Shown in pieces: positions 25,901 through 35,845 of a stretch of DNA of 64,000 nucleotides. Where the stretch lies: contig JASSKH010000006.1 of assembly GCA_031763025.1 (NCBI GenBank), positions 15,899,479 through 15,963,478 on the forward strand, given 5' to 3'. The position numbers were made by a program, and so were the translations under genes. Each line of letters starts with the position of its first letter. Positions within the stretch are counted from its first letter, which is position 1. Under the pieces are notes generated by a model. It ran no database searches. It saw only the letters and a list, made by a program, of their open reading frames with translations, and had not been told where the DNA came from. This stretch comes from Macrocystis pyrifera. Taxonomy: Eukaryota > Sar > Phaeophyceae > Laminariales > Laminariaceae.

Positions 25901-26680
25901 AAAAAAACAAATAGGCGTTTTTGACCTGGGTACCGACGTTTCACGCGCCGTACGAACAAGCGAGCGCGTATTTGAAGGTCTTGTCGCCCGAGCATGTCAA
26001 CGTGGAGCATGAAAAACACAAATGTTGTTGGTCAATCGATATGGACGCGCCGATCACAAGTTAATCAACAGTGACAAATATTATCCTACGGACGAGTGGT
26101 AGGGTAACGGGTAAAAAAAAACGCGTTTTCGGCCTGGTAAACGACCTTTAGCGCGCTGTACGAACAAGCGAGCGCGTATTTGGAGGTCTTGCCGCCCGAA
26201 CAAGTCTACGTGGAGCATGAAGAACACAAATGTTGTTGGTCAATCGATGTGAACGATCCGATCACAAAATAATCGACAGTGTCAAATATTATCCTACGGA
26301 CAAGTGGTAGGGTAAAAAAAAACAAAATGGCGTTTTTGACCTGGGTACCGACGTTTCACGCGCCGTACGAACAAGCGAGCGCGTATTTGAAGGTCTTGTC
26401 GCCCGAGCATGTCTACGTGGAGCATGAAGAACACAAATGTTGTTGGTCAATCGATATGGACGCGCCGATCACAAGTTAATCAACAGTGACAAATATTATC
26501 CTACGGACGAGTGATAGGGTAACGGGTAAAAACGCGTTTTCGGCCTGGTAAACGACCTTTAGCGCGCCGTACGAACAAGCGAGCGCGTATTTGGTGGTCT
26601 TGTCGCCCGAGCAAGTCTACGTGGAGCATGAAAAACACAAATGTTGTTCGTTAATCGACATGAACGCGCCGTTTACAAGT
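22966..26680 (+). repeat. higher-order satellite block, copy C
   Basis: Same variant order as copy B, including the dimer at 23377-23787, the CAATATTTATCC monomer at 24410 and the GAACAAGGGAGCG monomer at 24690. The block decays towards 26.5 kb, where monomers become more individual. The end boundary is approximate. Confidence 0.75.
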
Positions 26681-27669
26681 TTAGCGACTGTGTCAAATAT
26701 TATCCTACCCACAAGTGGTAAGGTAAAAAACAAAAAAAAGCGTTTTTGACCTGGGTACCGACGTTTCACGCGCCGTACGAACAAGCGAGCGCGTATTTGG
26801 AGGTCCCGTCGCCCGAGCATGTCAACGTGGAGCATGAAGAACACAAATGTTGTAGGTCAATCGATATGAACGTGCCGATCACAAGTTAATCAACAGTGTC
26901 AAATATTGTCCTACGGACGAGTCGTAGGGTAACAGGAAAAAGCGGCGTTTCCGACCTGGTTAACGACCTTTAGCGCGCCGTACAAACAAGCGAGCGCGTA
27001 TTTGGAGGTCTTGTCGCCCGAGAATGTCAACGTGGAGCGTGAAAAACACACATGTTGGTCAATCGACATGAACGCGCCGTTTACAAGTTTACCGACAGTG
27101 TCAAATATTATCCTACGGACAAGTGGTAGGGTAACGGGTAAAACGTGTTTTCGACCTAGTTAACGACCTTCAGCGTGCCGTACGAACAAGTGAGCGTGTA
27201 TTTGGAGCTCTTGTCGCCCGAGCATGTCTACGTGGAGCATGAAACACACAAATGTTGTTGATTAACAATGCTCCGGTCGCCGATCAACTTAATCTACAGT
27301 GACTAATGTTATCCTACGGACAAGTCGTCGGTAACGGGTAAAAACATGTTGGCATTCGATACAAGCGAGAGTATTGATGAGAGGCTTGTGCTGTGTGGCC
27401 CCTGAGAAGCTCACCCTACACTGTTGATGTTTTCTTTCTGTGACCGTGGGTGTATCGTATTGGTCATGGTCCTCGCCCATTGGGGTTTCTGAAGAGGTGT
27501 ACGTGTTCACGTTCATTCATGCTTACATGGTGCCACCACAACAATAACCCAAATTACAGTAATTGATTTCAGCATTGCTATTGTATTCCTCTGGGTACAC
27601 GAGAATCGCGCAAACATAACCTACAACAAAAGCCCAGACCATGCATCCTACCTACCAGGCTTTGTCCGG

Positions 27670-28470
27670 CTACGGTGCATCCTGCCCGTTCGGGCGTTGG
27701 TCCTCCGACCTGCGCGCTGCAGCATCTATTACCGAGCCCAAGAAAACAACATCTACCCGTCCAAACGCGTCAAATACTCGAATGGTGGGCTTCAAGCAAA
27801 AGCACCGCCCGCAGAGCCAAAGCGACTTGTGGCAGGAGCCGATAGTCCCTACCGGGTGTTGTCCAAGAGACTGCAACAACCTCCCGAGCGTTCTTCGGTT
27901 GATACCCTCGTTTTGGAGCTCGTTGATCACCCTCAGGGCGAAGGTGAAGTTCGGGAATGCCATTGTGTTGATCGACCGCAAGTAGACTGTCTTTTTGGCA
28001 TGGTCTTGCTCATGGGGATTGAGATTGACCCCTGCGATCTCCGAACATGTTGAGAGGCCGCTGTGGTCACGCGTACACTGAGGATTGTGATTTTTTTCAT
28101 GGGGGCCATCTGGCCCAAGAAATATCCCGGATGTACGGCCTAGGTACGGGTGAGGGCGAGGCCCTTCCCCGGGTACCACCAAGTCGGAGTCATCGAAGGT
28201 GGTGTCGTGGAAAATCGCATCGTACCCGGCGACCTTGACGTCCTTGGTGCTCTCATGCGGGGCGACGCCGGTAGCCAGGTGGACTTGAAGGGATTTCACG
28301 GAAAATACACCAGCTCCAAATCCAATGCCGCTCCGGACGGCATCTCCTGCGGCAAGGTAAATATGGGCACGGCTTGTCGCTGAGCAAAAAGGTGAAAGAC
28401 ACAGGCATCGCGACGCCACGACAGGCAGGATGGATCTATTGCACGAGCCTTCGCTTCGGTGTGCAGCCAT
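27670..28470 (-). CDS. hypothetical protein, 266 codons, no recognised family
   Basis: A single open frame of 266 codons on the minus strand lies just outside the satellite. I do not recognise the product. Visible features are a Cys-rich, weakly hydrophobic N-terminal 45 residues and a Gly-rich SGIGFGAGVFSV near residue 50. YDAIFHDTTFDDSDLVVPGE lies near residue 85, and a charged central part contains HEKNHNPQCTRDH. The series GFGAGVF, YDAIFHDT, LVVP, HPYL recalls ADP-ribosyltransferase/PARP folds only loosely, without the expected H-Y-E triad in clear register. I see no signal peptide or obvious splice site. It could equally be a remnant exon or a chance ORF, since the opposite strand also runs open for over 100 codons. 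Confidence 0.3.
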   Translation of the reverse strand: MAAHRSEGSCNRSILPVVASRCLCLSPFCSATSRAHIYLAAGDAVRSGIGFGAGVFSVKSLQVHLATGVAPHESTKDVKVAGYDAIFHDTTFDDSDLVVPGEGPRPHPYLGRTSGIFLGPDGPHEKNHNPQCTRDHSGLSTCSEIAGVNLNPHEQDHAKKTVYLRSINTMAFPNFTFALRVINELQNEGINRRTLGRLLQSLGQHPVGTIGSCHKSLWLCGRCFCLKPTIRVFDAFGRVDVVFLGSVIDAAARRSEDQRPNGQDAP

Positions 28471-28679
28471 ATTCTTTCAAGGGCCAAGCTACGGCAGTGT
28501 GCGCCTGTTTCGGCAACGAGAATTGTGTACAATGTGGTTCTGTGGTTGATAGCGAGAGCAACCTACAGTAGCAGATTGTGGTTCATGCAAGGCACTTCGG
28601 TTTGTGGGAGGCTTCCGCCCGCTACGCTCGCTCATAAGGAAGGGTGGAACAAAGTGCTGGTATGAAAGAAGCGGTCAGT

Positions 28680-29411
28680 GACCTATATTTAGGTAATAAA
28701 GTAACGACTTGCAAAATACCAACAGCACCATACTCCAGCAAAACGACTAGGACGCTGATTGCGCGTATGTGTACCAAATAAAATTTGGATGGAGAGAACA
28801 TTAGGGCTGTAATTTCGATTTTGTTGAAGTCAGTTTTTGGTTGAGTTAGTAATAGTATAGACGACTTTCTAATACAGTACTATAGAGCTCCTCGAGCGAG
28901 GAGGCCGAGAGAAAAAATGGTGCATCTCAACTGTACTCGTAGCATGCGTCTATCTAATTAAGAAAAATATAAACAATATAATAACCTCCGCGCGTCACCA
29001 GCTAGCCTCTTGTACATGGGGGCATATGTTGAAAACTTCGTTCTGAGATCACAGCGAGCTGTAGATGCTCCACGACCTACTGGTTCTCGCCAACAACTAC
29101 GTCTGCTTGCTTACGTTGTCGCATTCTCATCGGCACCGGCGTGCTTTGTTGCTTTGTGCATAGCTGACTTCGCTGTGCTTGCGGCAGATCCTCGACGGCA
29201 ACATGCTACCTCTCGGAGCTTCGCATATTTATTGTGATTCGAGCACAATAGGGAGGTGCTGAGCAAAGCGTGGACGAATCCGGTAATATATAAGTCTACT
29301 CTATGTACCAATACAAGGCCCACGAAACAAATAGAAATGAGACAAAAACGAGACCAAACAGTCGGAAGAAACCAAGTGAATATCGAAGAACAATCTCGAA
29401 ATAATGAAAAA
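28680..29411. other. intergenic, no gene seen
   Basis: The first part is AT-rich, with some higher-GC sequence near 29.0-29.25 kb. ORFs of 60-133 codons overlap the following TIR element and show no domain. Confidence 0.45.
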
Positions 29412-29414
29412 TAA

Positions 29415-30152
29415 GGGCCATTCCTAACGAACAAAAAATCACGATTCGTGAGATTATAGTCTTGGATCATGATTTTTTTGTTTGAATCACGACAAAAAAA
29501 AACACGATTCATGACGCCAATTTCTTTAGATTTTCCCTAAAAAAGCACAAAATCACGATTCGCGACTTTTGTCGTGTCTCGAAATACGCCTGGTGAAGGT
29601 ACTACGCAACCCACGCGCACCAACGCTATCCGAAGACTGGTACAGGGGCATGGCAGAGTCTGCTTCGCACGCCGCTTGTGAACAACGGGCGACTACCCAA
29701 AGACAGCGCTAGGTGCGGGCTAACGAGCACGTGGTGGCCTCGAAGTTTCGAGGAGGAGGAGCCACAGCTTGAAGACAAAGAGCGAAAATGATCTGAGATT
29801 GTCGCAGGCCAGGCCGGGCAGACGGCCTGCAAGATGGAATCTTGCAGACCCGGCTTGGCCGACGGTCGGTGAGATTGGAATCTCGCAGGCTGGGTCAGGC
29901 TTCGGCCCGTGGTTCGAATATATCACGGGCCGGGCCACGCGCGGTCCGCCTGACCCGGCCTGACCGTGCCCCACTCGCGAGAGTTGGCTCTACCCGCAAA
30001 CAGCGTTGGAATAGAGATATCGGATTTTTTACAATATCAAAGTATCGCGAAACGTGACGTTTTTCGTTTTTTTTCATTAGAAGTGAAACGTCACGGATCG
30101 CGATTCATTTTCATGCCACCGTGTTTTTTTGTTGGTTCGTTACGAACGGCCC
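29415..30152. mobile_element. PIF/Harbinger-like non-autonomous element (738 bp)
   Basis: The left end reads GGGCCATTCCTAACGAAC. The right end, reverse-complemented, reads GGGCCGTTCGTAACGAAC, giving 16 of 18 matches, then A-rich sequence and CACG on both sides. TAA lies directly outside each end (29412-29414 and 30153-30155), as expected for the 3 bp TWA target duplication of PIF/Harbinger elements. No transposase is encoded, so it is a MITE-like derivative. Inside are repeated short palindromes (ATCACGATTCGTGA type) and two large GC-rich hairpins at 29807-29862 and 29886-29964. Confidence 0.75.
29807..29964. other. two consecutive GC-rich hairpins inside the Harbinger-like element
   Basis: Hairpin 1: GGCCAGGCCGGGC pairs with GACCCGGCTTGGCC around an inner stem TGCAAGATGGAATCTTGCA. 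Hairpin 2: CAGGCTGGGTCAGGC pairs with GCCTGACCCGGCCTG, with an inner CGGCCCGTG / CACGGGCCG stem. The outer arms of both hairpins share the GGCCxGGYCGGG theme, suggesting that one arose from the other by duplication. Confidence 0.75.
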
Positions 30153-30751
30153 TAAGAAAGATAACCTGAAAGCACGAAACCAAAACGGTTAATAGAAAGG
30201 AAATCGGAAAACACGAAATAAAAAGAAAACACAGGTATCGAAGGAACGAAAACCAGGAAGTAGGCAATGAAAGAAAAGGCAAAAGGATCGTGGGTAATTC
30301 AAATATGAAAAACAAGGTATAGTTCAGGTGGGAGCTCTGAAAGGACATGCTCCTCGTAGAATAAGCCTTAACTGCGAAGATTTTGTCAGATAATGTCACC
30401 GCCTGGAGCACGAAGGAGGATAGCGGCGCAAAACGCGTGCGGAATACGCAATCCTCACATAAATTCCCACCTGCACGCCGCCTCTCTTCGTCACCTTTCG
30501 GTTTTAGGCCATCCGCAACATAGTCTTCTTTCGCCTGTACGTAAACATACATCGGCATGGCGTAAACATATATGGGCATGGGTACCGTCAGCCCGTACAA
30601 ATATTTCCTTAAGTGCTTCATCTCTGCAGAAAGAAAACGAATAATCATCAGCACGGCTCATGATATTTCCGCTCTCGCTATTCCACGACAACATTCTATA
30701 ATAGATCCTCAGAACGACATGTGTCTCCAGATTTTTCCTGGCCTCCTCACC

Positions 30752-31798
30752 CTACACTCTCAATATGTCTGTTCCACGAGCTTTTAAGACCAAGCTTGGC
30801 GGTGCTCCCCATTTGTCCGTGTTGAACGTGCTTACCTTCGCGTATGACCGTAAGCCTCGCATCACCGTGGGAAACAGGGATGTGCCATCCTTGTCCACAA
30901 GCAAGTCCCCTTTCCCGCTTTCACCACCGACAAGTAAATGGGGCAACGATGGTACCTTCCCATTTCTTGCGCCAACCGCGACTATGAGAAGTTCGTACAA
31001 GAACTTTTCCGCATCGTGACGGCCCGTGGCGCCCATCACCTCATACCCTTCTTCGTTCTCGAGCGATGGCATTGCTCCGGACCCAGTGTTCCAAACGGAA
31101 CAGGAGGGAGGGCCCGCTTCCAGAGTCCAGCCATCGGCTGCGAGATCGATCGAGCTCACTCCGGATTCCTGTGCCTTCCGGAGCCAGTGGTACGTGAAAA
31201 CAAGCACCTCGAAGAGCGACAAAGTCCTTATCCCTTCCCGCATCAGGCACCCAAGAGACCTTGTGACCGCCAAGAAACTGGACTTCCCTGCGAAGATGCT
31301 CTTGTTGCTAGAACGACGGAGAAGCTCGTGCACATCCACCCGGCTCTGCACACCGGGCTGAGGCAAGGAAGCCTCCTTCAGGGCGTAAACGTCGGCAGTG
31401 CTCTCCCGTACGGGTTCAATGGGGAATGAGCAAGGTTTGACTTGCAGAGAGTTGAATCCGCTGTGACTTCCAAGGTGCGCGAGCTGAGGAAGGTAGACGC
31501 GCGGGAGCGAAGAAGCCCCATCATTCTCCATCGCATGTGGTTCTCCGGTGATGCCAACCGCGCCCCCACCGTCACCAAGCCGGGGGACTCTTCCTCCGTT
31601 CTCCAGCATATCCGCCCGCCGCCGTGCGATCTGAGCGGCAGCCTTGCATGCGGCGTCGTACACGATCAAAATAGGTGCTCTCTGTGTCGTGGAATGCAAG
31701 TAGAGGAAATATGTCAAGGAGACGTGAGCAGTATTGGTAATATATTCAAGACACTTTAACGGCAACGACAATGTATTGGGGTGACCATACCGGAACAA
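30752..31798 (-). CDS. hypothetical protein, 348 codons, no recognised family
   Basis: Apart from the LINE fragment, this is the longest uninterrupted frame in the window: 348 codons on the minus strand. The translation has a hydrophobic stretch early (YITNTAHVSLTYFLYLHSTT) and an Ala-rich region AACKAAAQIARRRADMLENG. A central part with KSSFLAVTRSLGCLMREGIR is followed by a Gly/Lys-rich stretch HLLVGGESGKGDLLVDKDGT. GGESGKGD is P-loop-like in feel but lacks the GxxxxGK[ST] pattern. I do not recognise the product. The first codons overlap a 15 bp tandem repeat (31792-31856), so the true start, if any, is likely downstream. It may be an orphan gene, an exon or a transposon-derived ORF. Confidence 0.35.
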   Translation of the reverse strand: MFRYGHPNTLSLPLKCLEYITNTAHVSLTYFLYLHSTTQRAPILIVYDAACKAAAQIARRRADMLENGGRVPRLGDGGGAVGITGEPHAMENDGASSLPRVYLPQLAHLGSHSGFNSLQVKPCSFPIEPVRESTADVYALKEASLPQPGVQSRVDVHELLRRSSNKSIFAGKSSFLAVTRSLGCLMREGIRTLSLFEVLVFTYHWLRKAQESGVSSIDLAADGWTLEAGPPSCSVWNTGSGAMPSLENEEGYEVMGATGRHDAEKFLYELLIVAVGARNGKVPSLPHLLVGGESGKGDLLVDKDGTSLFPTVMRGLRSYAKVSTFNTDKWGAPPSLVLKARGTDILRV

Positions 31799-31856
31799 TC
31801 TTTACGGAACAATCTTTACGGAACAATCTTTACGGAACAATCTTTACGGAACGGTT
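31792..31856. repeat. 15 bp tandem repeat, four copies
   Basis: Four perfect copies of GGAACAATCTTTACG start at 31792, 31807, 31822 and 31837, followed by GGAAC. Perfect identity suggests recent expansion. Confidence 0.95.
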
Positions 31857-31959
31857 CCACGTTGTGCACCAGCGTTTCGACGCCAATAGTGCTGCACGTT
31901 ATTCCCCATACCGAGGAAAGATGGAAGTAGAGGTGCTCTTTTTACAATTATAATAGGTA

Positions 31960-32990
31960 ATTAGCTTGCACCTGACGTGGACAACATACCGACGTTCGCA
32001 AACACCAAGCGATACACCTGTGCTTTCCGTGTTTCTCGCCGCCCGCCAGCAACGGAGAGGGAGTGAAAAAGTAAATAATAGGTAAACCTACGCACCTGGT
32101 ATCTATTTTGAGCAATGTATAGGTACAGTACACACAGCGGTTCACTCGGGAAAAGGCTTCATGGCCTTCCCTCGAATGGGTCAGCGCCCGATCGTATATC
32201 CCTATTGTTGGCTGAAAGGTTCCAGATACACCTACATCTCTGTGGCTGCTCAAGTTGGGCTTCACCTATCTTTGGCTTCAACTGTACCTATAACTGGCAA
32301 AACCTGTACCTACAAGGGGCCTCTTTCCTAAGTACGAAAGATTCTGCTAGCCAACTGCCCAGTTTCTTACTGGGTGTTTACTGAGGGTGCGGTAGTCTGT
32401 GTAAAAAGCACGCCTCCCCCGCAAAGGGTGATTCCGCAAATTGATCGTATTTTTTTTTGTTTGCCACCTGGCCCCGACGGCCCTGTGGCCACAGTTCAGT
32501 TTCAGAAAAGGGTGCAATTGAGCCATTCATAGGTACTATGAGGAGCTGGCGAATCAGACGGAGGGCCAGCACACCTTCCCCGAGTACAATGTGTCGTGTA
32601 CTTCAATGGCTCAAAAGGCATAGCCGCTCGTATACCAATTTTGGATTCGCAAAGTATTCATCTTGTGTGCACGGGAACAGCACCATCCGCATAAAATCTA
32701 AAATAGAAGCTCAGTCTGTAATTGCCCCCTTCCCTCCCCTCGACTATTTTGCCTTTTTTTACGTACAAGGAGCGTCTATTAGAGCAGCAGTGAGTAGTAG
32801 TCGTATAAACAGTAGTATTAATGGTACAAAAGAAGTAGTATCGTATCAGTACAGCAGTACCACGTATAGTAGCAGTGGCAACAGTCGCACAATAGTAAAT
32901 ATAGTATAGCTGTCGCTAGGAACTCTCGAAGCAGGATGGATGGCTGACCGTAGTTGTTGATATTGCCTCATCACTATGCTTTAGACATAC
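31960..32990. other. intergenic, AGT-rich tract near 32.78-32.90 kb
   Basis: Only short ORFs occur here. From about 32785 to 32905 the sequence is a loose run of AGTAGT, AGTATT and CAGTAC words, a degenerate trinucleotide tract. No gene is seen. Confidence 0.45.
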
Positions 32991-33337
32991 GTCGTCACAA
33001 GACAAGCTCCGATAAATAAGTATCAGATGTAATGTTAAATGGTCTGCACCTGACACATCCAACAGAGCTGTTCGTAGCAGGTGCCACCACTACTATTGAT
33101 ACTGCTGTACGATATCTACAACAGAGCTCTCCAAACAAACTTCGGAACATGCACAGCCTCACCTTACACATCAGCCGACGCTCCATGCTCATCCTTCTCG
33201 ATGACCCAGATTTTTCACCTCCGGCGCTAGCGTTGAAATCCTTGACATTTGCCCAATTCAACTCGCAGGTTCGAGCTCGGCCCTCGTGAACTGCGTAGAA
33301 GCCCGTATCGCCCATTTTCACAAGTGGCCACACCCCT

Positions 33338-33688
33338 TCATCCCTTGCTCGCTCCACCACACCTACTAACGCCGTTGCGTCTTTGCCGGAAAGGTATTTT
33401 TTTCTCTTCAGCCATCCGGATGCTTTGCATTAGCTCGTCCAATGTCCTCTGGCTTCCAACCACCACCAGGGTTGCCTTCTTAGCGCGCCCTTGTCTCAAA
33501 TGTTCAAATGCCACTCTAGCATGTTTGCAAACGCTCGAAGCAGGACTGGGCACGTTGTCGTTCTCCGCCAAAGTCTGGCGTCGCCCATGAGACATGGTCG
33601 ACATCCTGCAATGAAACCGGAGGTTGACAATTGGACCGGGGAGAATCAGTAAGGCGTAGACGTGACTGGTCAGCGTCAAACAGCACAT
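33338..33688 (-). CDS. possible exon or small gene, hypothetical
   Basis: A 116-codon minus-strand frame. The part from about residue 30 on (MSHGRRQTLAENDNVPSPAS, HARVAFEHLRQGRAKKATLV, QRTLDELMQSIRMAEEKKIP) has a residue mix typical of a folded soluble helical protein: alternating charged and aliphatic residues and low Cys/Ser excess. It differs from the surrounding shadow ORFs in this way. I recognise no family. The adjacent minus-strand frame 32995-33360 could be its continuation after an intron, but I could not fix a splice pair. Confidence 0.3.
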   Translation of the reverse strand: MCCLTLTSHVYALLILPGPIVNLRFHCRMSTMSHGRRQTLAENDNVPSPASSVCKHARVAFEHLRQGRAKKATLVVVGSQRTLDELMQSIRMAEEKKIPFRQRRNGVSRCGGASKG

Positions 33689-33969
33689 GAGCCAGTTCTT
33701 ACATCGGACCGCGCGTACCAGTTGCAGATTTCTTCTCTAACTGGTATCCTTTAACAGCCATAGCGCTCGTCGGTATTATGATGGTCGCGAGGCTCAAGTA
33801 CTCATGCAAACAATTCGACAGTGACTACCGAGATCCGGCAACTCGGCGTTCTCGCGAGAAACGCGGTGCCTTGAAACGGACCTACCAGGGAAGTACCACA
33901 GGTTTTTTCAACGCAAATGGCAGCTCTCAGAACACAGGGGGAAATTTACACCGTATATCGTGCTAATGC

Positions 33970-35240
33970 TGTGAGACAACGAAAGCACGGCTAACTAGAC
34001 CAGAAGCAAAAACGACACAGATAGCCGGGGCGTACACGTACCCGGGGTCAGATACCACGAGACACTGCCGGCACAATGAACAACGTAAGGAAGGAAGCGT
34101 GGTGCAATATTAATTCACAAGCATTGTTTAAACTCACTCATGGCAGTCGCTCCGCGAGCAGGAGCTACGGTTAGAATGGGTGTCCACGGCGATCACCACC
34201 CTATTCTGCCCAGAAGAGGTGCACACCGATACAGTCGTGTAGTCCGAACCTAGTTCTCGCGGCAAGATGAAAACGCCTTCATGCTTCTTGCGCGGCGCTG
34301 AAAACACTCGACCACTGGCCTGGTGTCCCGGCCCCCTCGATCCGTGCCCTCGCCCATTGACCCTCCCAGCCGGCTGGCGGGGTGCACTTACACGCTTCGT
34401 CCGGCAACTGAACGGGTTGGAATCAACACAATAGCGACCCAGCACATAACCAAGAACAACGACGAAAACGATGGTCGATAATTACGAGTATTAGTAGACA
34501 TCTCCATAGCACCAGGTACTCGTAGTCACCACGATTGATAGAGGTGGGTACCGTCAGAGAAAAAAACGGTTTTACGGTGGTTCTTGGAAACTCAGCAGGG
34601 GTCTGCGAGTACTCCTAACCCTAACCCTATTTAAGCTAAATGACCGGACTTTGTTCTGCCCAGTTAAACCGGTTGGTTAAACCAGTTAACCGGTTGACGG
34701 ATATAACCGGCAGTTCGCTGGTCTGACCTGTGAACGACCAGGACCAACACTTTGTTCGTGATTGTATTGGCTGAAAAGGAGAGCTACTGCTGTAGTCGTT
34801 GATTGTTGTTTTTTGTTCTCACTGCAACAGCAGTGGGGGCCCGGAAATCGCAAACGTCATTTTCGCGCTGGGGCTCGCAGTTTTATTTTGTGTGCTCTCA
34901 TCCAAGTCTCATCAGCTACATTTCTTAAAATATAGGTTATTATTTTCTATTAATAGGACAAATTTCGACCGTTTTCAGTGTTTTTCGTTTCTTTTTTTTG
35001 CAAGTATCGCAAAAACCGAATCTATCTCATGTATACTTCGTATACGAGTGAAAACCACAGAGCACTCCTCGTAGATATTGACCACAAGGGCGACTGCACG
35101 GGCTCACGGGATGAAAATAATTTTATGGTTTTGGCGGTAGGGGACACAGCACTGAAACGACCGTAAGCACATGCATATGCATACCATAGCAGTCTTATTG
35201 ATGGCAACATTTCTGAAAGTTTGGTGTTTAGGCGTCTCTT
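33970..35240. other. intergenic, no gene seen
   Basis: Small ORFs only. Two CCCTAA units occur near 34616, and an AACCGGTT-rich palindromic patch lies at about 34660-34710. Neither makes a recognisable gene or functional element. Confidence 0.45.
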
Positions 35241-35256
35241 ATCAAGTGCCAAGCTC

Positions 35257-35508
35257 CGGAACGGCCTCGTTTCTTACCTCAGGTAGGCGTCGATCGCATC
35301 TGTTTCTCACGTGACTGTTTCTTATCTTTTTGCTCGTTTTGAGCTGTGTTTCTTACACTCAATTTCCCGTTTTGTTGGACGGAGCGGCCTCGTTTCTTAC
35401 CTCGGGTAGGCGCCAATCGCATCTGTTTTTAATATGGCTGTTTCTTATCGTGTTGCCCGTTTTGGGCTGTGTTCTTTTACACCCAATTTCCTATTTTACT
35501 GGACATTT
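35257..35508. repeat. tandem duplication, unit about 126 bp
   Basis: Two direct copies, starting near 35257 and 35383. Shared blocks are CGGCCTCGTTTCTTACCTC, GGTAGGCG, ATCGCATCTGTTT, TGTTTCTTATC, CGTTTT-GCTGTGTT and CAATTTCC. Divergence is roughly 10-15 percent by eye. Confidence 0.85.
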
Positions 35509-35845
35509 TAGCCTTTCTTTCTCAGCAGAATACTTGTTTCATAGAGTACCAGGTACCAGGGACTGTATGTATATAGTCTTGCGATATCCAACAAGAAAAA
35601 CATGTCTCTGCTGTAGTCCGTTACGTATACCAGGTATACACACCAGGTATTGGTATACATCTGGCACCGGTATCGGCATGGTGAGAGCTCTGCTTGAGAG
35701 CTCTGCTTCCGCGGACCGAAACGAAACGTCCAGCGTTGTCTGTGAGAGACCAAAGTTCGATTCTGTGATTCTGTGGTGCATTGCTGTATTTATTAAACCC
35801 GGTTCAATTCTTGCCGGGTGAGGGGGATGCTTCGGGGACAATCAC

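Larger units (their letters stand above)
7658..27345 (+). repeat. satellite array, ~205 bp monomer, about 96 head-to-tail copies
   Basis: Every monomer carries, in order, TTGACCTGGGTACCGACGTT, a CGCGCCGTACGAACAAGCGA block, TCTTGTCGCCCGAGCATGTC, GAACACAAATGTTGTTGGTC, GATCACAAGTTAATCGACAG and TATCCTACGGACGAGTGG, followed by an A-rich run before CGCG. Most monomers are 203-207 bp, with length changes mainly in the A-run. All copies share one orientation. The outermost monomers (7.66-8.8 kb and 26.9-27.35 kb) are the most diverged and the interior is highly uniform, the usual result of unequal exchange. A 65-codon frame is open in many monomers because the unit is about 204 bp, but it starts with GTG and is often shifted by A-run changes. 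I therefore read the array as a non-coding satellite and not as a gene family. Confidence 0.97.

Noticed and set aside
7658-27345. CRISPR-like regular array
   Set aside because: The whole ~205 bp unit is conserved; there are no unique spacers, and the genome is eukaryotic.
34614-34632. Telomere repeat CCCTAA
   Set aside because: Only two units, too short to be an interstitial telomere tract.
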